NCBI GenBank assembly: GCA_036501665.1
Contig: DASXZW010000068.1
Span: 1-64,000, forward strand
Direction of reading: 5' to 3'
DNA length: 64,000 bases
DNA from: DATAUD01 sp036501665
GTDB taxonomy: Bacteria; Verrucomicrobiota; Verrucomicrobiia; Limisphaerales; Palsa-1400
The notes beneath the pieces were generated by a model that was given only the letters and a program-made list of their open reading frames with translations, had not been told where the DNA came from and did no database searches. Below are positions 59,726-64,000 of this stretch, piece by piece (the first letter of the stretch is position 1; each line of letters starts with the position of its first letter). The translations under genes were made by a program, and so were the position numbers.

Positions 59726-61831
59726 ATGAAAATGTACGGTCCTGTTTCCTTAATTACTCTGTTTCTCGCAATACTGTTTGCATCTTTTTCTTCAAGCCAA
59801 GCCGCTACGGTTGTCTGGACCAACACCACTGGCGGCACATGGAGCTCGGAAACAAACTGGTCCCCAAATGTCATACCTGCTGATGGCGATGATGTGCAGA
59901 TCACAGCAAGCGGCACTTACGATGTCAGTCTCGACACCGACATTACGGTGAACAGCCTGGTGGTCGGCGGCGCTTCCGGCACGCAAACTTTTCATACCGG
60001 GACAAGCCAGGTTTCGCCTGTCTCTTTTTGTGTCATCTACGGCAATGGCGCGATTGATATAGAAGGCGGCGCATTGAGAGGACCGGGACCATTAACCGTT
60101 TATGGAACCGTGAATTGGGACGGCGGCTCCCTCGGCAATGGCGGCTCAGTAACAGTCGAGCGTGCCGGAGCGGTTGTGCTCCTCGCTGGCGATGACCATT
60201 TGGATGGCGCGCTGACGAACTCGGGCGTGGTCGTGCTTTCCGGCGGAAATCTACAAATGTTGGGCGCCTGTTTTGACACCACGGGAATGCTGATGAACCT
60301 GACCAACGGCGTCGTGGACTTTGCGGGCGACGTCAGCATCATGGCGCTTTGCGGATCAGAATCCATTACCAACTATGGAACCGTGATGAAGTCCGGCACC
60401 GGGGGATTGTCTGATATTACCGCGCCATTTTACAATTTTGGCAAACTGGACATTGAAAGCGGAACCATCAGCCTCGATTCGACTTACAGCCTCACGAACG
60501 GCAACGTCAATTTTGGGATCACGGACCTTTACGATTACGGCACGTTGGCTGTTTACAATGGGATCGGAGAATTGGGCGGAAGCGTCAGCGCGACGTTAAT
60601 CGGGGATTATCAGCCCATTGCGACCAATGAATTTCCAGTGGTTGAATACGGTTTGGAAAGCGGCGCATTCTCCAGCACGAACCTCCCTTACATCGACGCC
60701 TGGACCACGAACTACACCGAATTTTCGTTCGACCTCATTGTGCTGAACGCGCGGTCGTTCGTGACCCCGATTCCAGATCAGACCATCGCCGAGTATTCGA
60801 CCTTGACCCTTAATACCAGCGCCACCGATGCCGACATTCCGCCGCAAACATTGATCTACAGCCTTTCCAACGCGCCTGCTGGGATGATGATCGATTCCAA
60901 CACCGGCGTGTTGACGTGGACGCCCGCGCAAACACAAAGTCCTTCGACGAACGTCGTCTCCGTGTTATCGACTGACAACGGCACGCCTTCACTGACTGGC
61001 AGCACGAATTTCACTGTCGTCGTTTACGAGGTCAACGTTGCCCCCGAATTGCCACCCATCGGTGTGCAAACTGTCAACGACTCCTCGCTGCTGACCGTCA
61101 ACGATTCCGCGAAGGAAACCAACATCCACGCAACGATAACCGGTTACGCTTTGCTCAATCCACCCGCCGGCGCGAAAATCACCTCCAAAGGCATGGTGAC
61201 GTGGACGCCCAATCCGCAGCAAGGCCCCAGCACAAACTTGTTCGTATCCGTTGTCACCAACAGTGATCCACTTGCGTTGACGAATCCCATTGTGGTGGCG
61301 ACCAACAACTTTACCGTAATCGTTTTCGCCCCAAGTTTGATGCCGATACTCAATTACTCCGTCAGCGCGGGACAAACTTTATCATTCGCAGCGGTGGGCG
61401 CGGACAATGATTCCACCCGCACTTTGTCCTACAGCCTCGTTGACGGGCCGCCGACGGCGACCATTGACAGTTCCACCGGAGTATTTTCATGGCTTACAAA
61501 AAAAGCCGACATTGGAACCACGAATAACGTCACTATACGCGTATCGGACAACAACGTCCCGCCGCTCACAGCCAGCCAAACTTTTTCCATAAATGTCGTC
61601 GCCCAATCAACATCGCCAACGATGAGTTCAGTGCAAATTTCCAACGGCCAACTCCAGTTCGCGATAAACGGGCCAGCCGGGTCGAGTTATACCATACAGT
61701 CAACGGACGTCCTTCCCGCCGCTCAATGGACCACCGTCCAGACAGTTACCCCGACGGCGATGCCTTTCACCTTCAGCCCGACAAATTCAGGAGCGCCAGC
61801 GCAATTCTATCGCGTGCTGCTCTCGCCGTAG
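59726..61831 (+). CDS. Secreted protein with autotransporter-like repeats and He_PIG/Ig-like domains
   Basis: From ATG 59726 the protein has 701 residues with a signal peptide (MKMYGPVSLITLFLAILFASFSSSQA). The first ~300 residues are a beta-helix/passenger-like part (TTGGTWSSETNWSPNVIPADGDDVQI, repeated NYGTVMKSG, GGNLQMLG). Then come three He_PIG/cadherin-like domains with PIPDQTIAEYSTLTLNTSATDAD, ARATITGYALLNPPAG-like and ISYSLVDGPPTATIDSSTGVFSW-like patterns. The C-terminal ~75 residues (QISNGQLQFAINGPAGSSYTIQSTDVLPAAQW to FYRVLLSP) match the terminal domain of other secreted Verrucomicrobia proteins. Surface adhesion or matrix role inferred. Confidence 0.82.
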   Translation: MKMYGPVSLITLFLAILFASFSSSQAATVVWTNTTGGTWSSETNWSPNVIPADGDDVQITASGTYDVSLDTDITVNSLVVGGASGTQTFHTGTSQVSPVSFCVIYGNGAIDIEGGALRGPGPLTVYGTVNWDGGSLGNGGSVTVERAGAVVLLAGDDHLDGALTNSGVVVLSGGNLQMLGACFDTTGMLMNLTNGVVDFAGDVSIMALCGSESITNYGTVMKSGTGGLSDITAPFYNFGKLDIESGTISLDSTYSLTNGNVNFGITDLYDYGTLAVYNGIGELGGSVSATLIGDYQPIATNEFPVVEYGLESGAFSSTNLPYIDAWTTNYTEFSFDLIVLNARSFVTPIPDQTIAEYSTLTLNTSATDADIPPQTLIYSLSNAPAGMMIDSNTGVLTWTPAQTQSPSTNVVSVLSTDNGTPSLTGSTNFTVVVYEVNVAPELPPIGVQTVNDSSLLTVNDSAKETNIHATITGYALLNPPAGAKITSKGMVTWTPNPQQGPSTNLFVSVVTNSDPLALTNPIVVATNNFTVIVFAPSLMPILNYSVSAGQTLSFAAVGADNDSTRTLSYSLVDGPPTATIDSSTGVFSWLTKKADIGTTNNVTIRVSDNNVPPLTASQTFSINVVAQSTSPTMSSVQISNGQLQFAINGPAGSSYTIQSTDVLPAAQWTTVQTVTPTAMPFTFSPTNSGAPAQFYRVLLSP

Positions 61832-61837
61832 ATTTTC

Positions 61838-61913
61838 ATTCCTAATCCTAATCTTAATCCTAATCGATTATTCAGATTGAATTATGATTATGATTAGGAT
61901 TAGGATTAGGAGG
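61838..61913. repeat. CNTAAT hexamer array with inverted partner (second locus)
   Basis: Array D (61838-61867) contains CCTAAT, CCTAAT, CTTAAT, CCTAAT; after an 18-bp loop the inverted partner (61879-61913) reads GATTATGATTAGG units. The pair can form a stem of about 25 bp. The end of the inverted arm supplies TTAGGAGGG, the Shine-Dalgarno of the next gene (ATG 61922). Confidence 0.8.
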
Positions 61914-61921
61914 GAAAGAAG

Positions 61922-63214
61922 ATGTCCGAACGTCAAAATGCCCCACGCTTGCAAATTCTCTTCCTGCTGGCTGGCTATCTTCCGCGCGCGATGACACACT
62001 CCCGCCGACTTATGGAACCTTTGCCGTCTGTTTTGCTCAACCCCGGCGCGGCGGACCGCGTTGTTGCGGGTCATCCGTGGATTTACGCCGGCTCGGTGCT
62101 GCGTTTGACCAGGCCCGCCGAGGATGGCGCGCTGGTGCAGATCAAAGATCATCGGCAACGGCAGCTCGGAGTCGGTTTTTACAATTCCAAATCAAAAATC
62201 CAGGTGCGGTTGCTCGACCCGGAGCGCATTGTTCCCGACGCCGCTTTTTTTGAGGGCCGTATTCGGGCGGCGCTGGCCGTCCGGCAAAAACATTTGTCCG
62301 GCGCGACTTCATTCCGCGTCGTCAACGCGGAAAGCGATTTTCTCAGCGGATTGATCGTCGATAAATATGCGGACGTCCTGGTCGTGCAAATCTCGTCGCT
62401 TGGAATGGACCAGCGCAAGGAACTGATCATCGACGCCTTGCAAACGGTGCTCTCGCCGCGCGCCATCGTGGAACGCAGCGAAGCGTCCTTCCGAAAATTC
62501 GAGGGTTTGGAGGAAAGCAATGGGACACTTCGCGGCGAGGTCAATGGCCCCGTGCGGATCGAACTCAACGGATTAAAATTCGATGTCGATATTGTCGGCG
62601 GACACAAGACCGGACTTTACCTGGATCAGCAGCGCAATTACCAACTGACCGCCAATCTCATTAAGTCTGGCGAAGTCCTTGACTGCTTCAGTTTTGTCGG
62701 CGGATTTGGGCTTCATTGCGCGAGGGCAGGCGCGGCGCATGTCCATTGCCTTGACCAAAGCGCCGAGGCGGTCGCCGCCGCGCAACGCCACGCGGAACTC
62801 AACGGGGTCGTGGATCGTTGCACTTTTGAAACTGTCAATGTATTTGACTGGCTCAAGGAGCGCACGGCAGTTCGCCCGCACGAGCGCGTGGTCCCGCGAT
62901 TCGACGCCATTATCCTCGACCCTCCATCTTTCACGAGAACGCGCGCCGCAGTGAATGACGCGATGCGTGGCTACAAGGAAATCCATCTGCGCGCCTTGAA
63001 GTTGCTGAAATCGGGCGGAACGTTGGCGACATTTTGCTGCTCGCATCACGTCGATACGCAATTGTTCGAGGCGGTGATTATGGAAGCCGCGTTTGACGCC
63101 CGCCGGATTTTGCGGCGCGTGGCAATTTTCGATCAATCCCCGGACCACCCTGTTTTGCCCGCCGTCCCCGAAACCGAATATCTTAAGGGCTTTGCTTTTG
63201 AGGTTGTGCGCTAG
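61922..63214 (+). CDS. RlmI-like 23S rRNA (cytosine-C5) methyltransferase
   Basis: This 430-residue enzyme has an N-terminal PUA domain (LLNPGAADRVVAGHPWIYAGSVLRL and VGFYNSKSKIQVRLL, about 36-115), a middle domain (SEASFRKFEGLEESNG), and a Rossmann MTase with GGHKTGLYLDQQRNY, CFSFVGGFGLHCARAGAAHVHCLDQS, ILDPPSFTR and LATFCCSHHV. It is close to RlmI/YccW-type enzymes. The start at 61922 has a strong AGGAGG eight bases upstream; ATGs at 61991 and 62012 lie nearer to the conserved part, so the first ~30 residues are uncertain. It overlaps the convergent DUF4337 gene by 32 bp. Confidence 0.9.
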   Translation: MSERQNAPRLQILFLLAGYLPRAMTHSRRLMEPLPSVLLNPGAADRVVAGHPWIYAGSVLRLTRPAEDGALVQIKDHRQRQLGVGFYNSKSKIQVRLLDPERIVPDAAFFEGRIRAALAVRQKHLSGATSFRVVNAESDFLSGLIVDKYADVLVVQISSLGMDQRKELIIDALQTVLSPRAIVERSEASFRKFEGLEESNGTLRGEVNGPVRIELNGLKFDVDIVGGHKTGLYLDQQRNYQLTANLIKSGEVLDCFSFVGGFGLHCARAGAAHVHCLDQSAEAVAAAQRHAELNGVVDRCTFETVNVFDWLKERTAVRPHERVVPRFDAIILDPPSFTRTRAAVNDAMRGYKEIHLRALKLLKSGGTLATFCCSHHVDTQLFEAVIMEAAFDARRILRRVAIFDQSPDHPVLPAVPETEYLKGFAFEVVR

Positions 63215-63818
63215 CCGGATTGTCGTCCGGCACTATTGGCATCGGGATCATTTTCGCGCTCACCATGTAAACGATGCCAACGCAGGCCAGCGCGATCGCG
63301 AAAATCCACAGCGGCTTTTTCTTTGTTAACAGACACATCGAGGCTGTTGCTATTGAAACACTGAACAGCGAAATGGACAATCCAAGCCGTCCTCCAGCCC
63401 TGCTGGCATAATTGCGCTTTAGCTCAAGTTTGTCGGCCTTCTCCTTGATCTCCAACTTTTTCTGATTGTAGGCGGCAATTTTGGCTTCAAAAGCCTTTTG
63501 CTGTTTGACGGCTTCGGCATCGGTGCCGCTCTTGACAACCTGATCGCGTGTCAACTCGAACATGTGCTGCTTGATCGATTGGGATTCGTAAAAGTTCCAC
63601 TGATCGGAAGCCTGCGCCTGCGACATCTGGCCCATGCTGCTGTATTTGCCGCCCCATTGCGCGGCGATGGAGGCAACCACTGCGATGAGAACCACCGTCA
63701 ATGAAACGTATTTGGTCCACGCCTCCCGTTTTTCCTTTTCTTTTGTGGCCGCGCGATCTGCCTTGAGATCGGCGATAAACGTTTTCAGTTCATTTAATTC
63801 ATTGCGAAAATCATCCAT
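63183..63818 (-). CDS. DUF4337-family membrane protein
   Basis: This 211-residue protein has a coiled N-terminus (DDFRNELNELKTFIADLKADRAATKEKEKREAW), a first membrane segment (YVSLTVVLIAVVASIAAQWGG), the DUF4337 landmarks QAQASDQWNFYESQSIKQHMFEL, a charged coiled coil (KIAAYNQKKLEIKEKADKLELKR) and two further membrane segments. Role unknown. It is convergent with the RlmI-like gene. The first ~80 bp of its upstream region show no clear promoter. Confidence 0.8.
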   Translation of the reverse strand: MDDFRNELNELKTFIADLKADRAATKEKEKREAWTKYVSLTVVLIAVVASIAAQWGGKYSSMGQMSQAQASDQWNFYESQSIKQHMFELTRDQVVKSGTDAEAVKQQKAFEAKIAAYNQKKLEIKEKADKLELKRNYASRAGGRLGLSISLFSVSIATASMCLLTKKKPLWIFAIALACVGIVYMVSAKMIPMPIVPDDNPASAQPQKQSP

Positions 63819-63924
63819 AATTTCTGCACTTTGTATTCTACACTAGCGGCGCGCGAAAGCAGAAAACGCGGAACGCTTGTCGCATTTTTCGCTAACTTTT
63901 CGCTGGTAAGTGAAGCATCTCCGT

Positions 63925-64000
63925 TCATTCAAGGTCCGTCGGAGCTCGGATAACAGAGGCTTTCGCCAACTTGTTCTGGTCGCGGATTTCCTCTTTGCTA
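63925..64000 (-). CDS. 3' end of a gene running off the window
   Basis: On the minus strand, an open frame enters at the window edge and ends at TGA 63925-63927; its last residues read KEEIRDQNKLAKASVIRAP then TDLE. Codon use looks natural. Too short to identify. Confidence 0.35.
   Translation of the reverse strand, partial: SKEEIRDQNKLAKASVIRAPTDLE

Noticed and set aside
63826..63846. GCACTTTGTATTCTACACT near the DUF4337 start as a third ACTTTGYAATRCAAAGT site
   Set aside because: Only the left half matches; the right arm is not complementary.
1..64000. CRISPR array, IS element with transposase, riboswitch or rRNA
   Set aside because: No regularly spaced identical repeats, transposase motifs, known riboswitch cores or rRNA sequence were seen.

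Overview
The window reads as a chromosome segment of a free-living Verrucomicrobiota bacterium, most likely the Pedosphaera/Limisphaerales side of the phylum. This is inferred from content: secreted beta-propeller, GloVer-type and Ig/He_PIG proteins, Gfo/Idh/MocA and DUF1080 (3-keto-disaccharide hydrolase) proteins, a CBM9-like giant secreted enzyme, and a Gram-negative-type dcw cluster with ftsA/ftsZ. No plasmid, phage or CRISPR hallmark is visible. Many starts are GTG or TTG and lack clear Shine-Dalgarno sequences.

Layout. 0.1-9 kb: a secreted RCC1 propeller; a PAS hybrid kinase; a small operon (membrane protein, winged-helix regulator, ispH, ferritin-like protein) with two near-identical palindromic operator candidates; an Fn3/Ig secreted protein; a small membrane protein; a methyltransferase. 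9-15 kb: carbohydrate genes (Gfo/Idh/MocA, DUF1080, clan GH-A-like hydrolase, GloVer repeat protein). 15-19.5 kb: an operon of M29-like metallopeptidase, OvoA-C-terminal-like methyltransferase and a complete polar amino-acid ABC importer. 19.5-22.9 kb: an 1109-residue secreted CBM9/transglutaminase/esterase fusion. 23-24.3 kb: a Fic protein with a palindrome on its start codon. 24.5-30.9 kb: aceE-aceF-lpdA with a divergent lipoate ligase. 31-35 kb: an MbfA-like iron exporter, a small membrane protein, hemW, kdgK and tRNA-Lys(CUU).

35-38.4 kb is a patchwork: two imperfect direct repeats, one of them a displaced 5' half of tRNA-Lys, enclose a DUF5069 gene and a C-type-lectin gene. Next to it lies a DUF1016 nuclease gene whose N-terminus is frameshifted and which carries inserted palindromes. 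38.5-54.6 kb is the division and cell-wall cluster on the minus strand: mraZ, a proline-rich gene, rsmH, ftsL, ftsI, murF, mraY, a LysM gene, ftsW, murG, murB, ddl, ftsQ, ftsA, ftsZ. murC, murD and murE are absent. MraZ-box-like repeats lie upstream of mraZ. 54.7-64 kb: queA, ppdK, a CusF-SCO lipoprotein, a secreted He_PIG protein, an RlmI-like methyltransferase, a DUF4337 protein and the tail of a further gene.

Small repeats are frequent: tandem-hairpin elements, a CNTAAT hexamer array in inverted pairs at two places, and perfect palindromes. The most unusual items are the OvoA-C-like/M29/ABC operon, the regulator with twin operators reaching ispH and a di-iron protein, the triple-domain secreted enzyme, the tRNA 5'-half duplication, the dcw cluster without murCDE, and the hexamer arrays.
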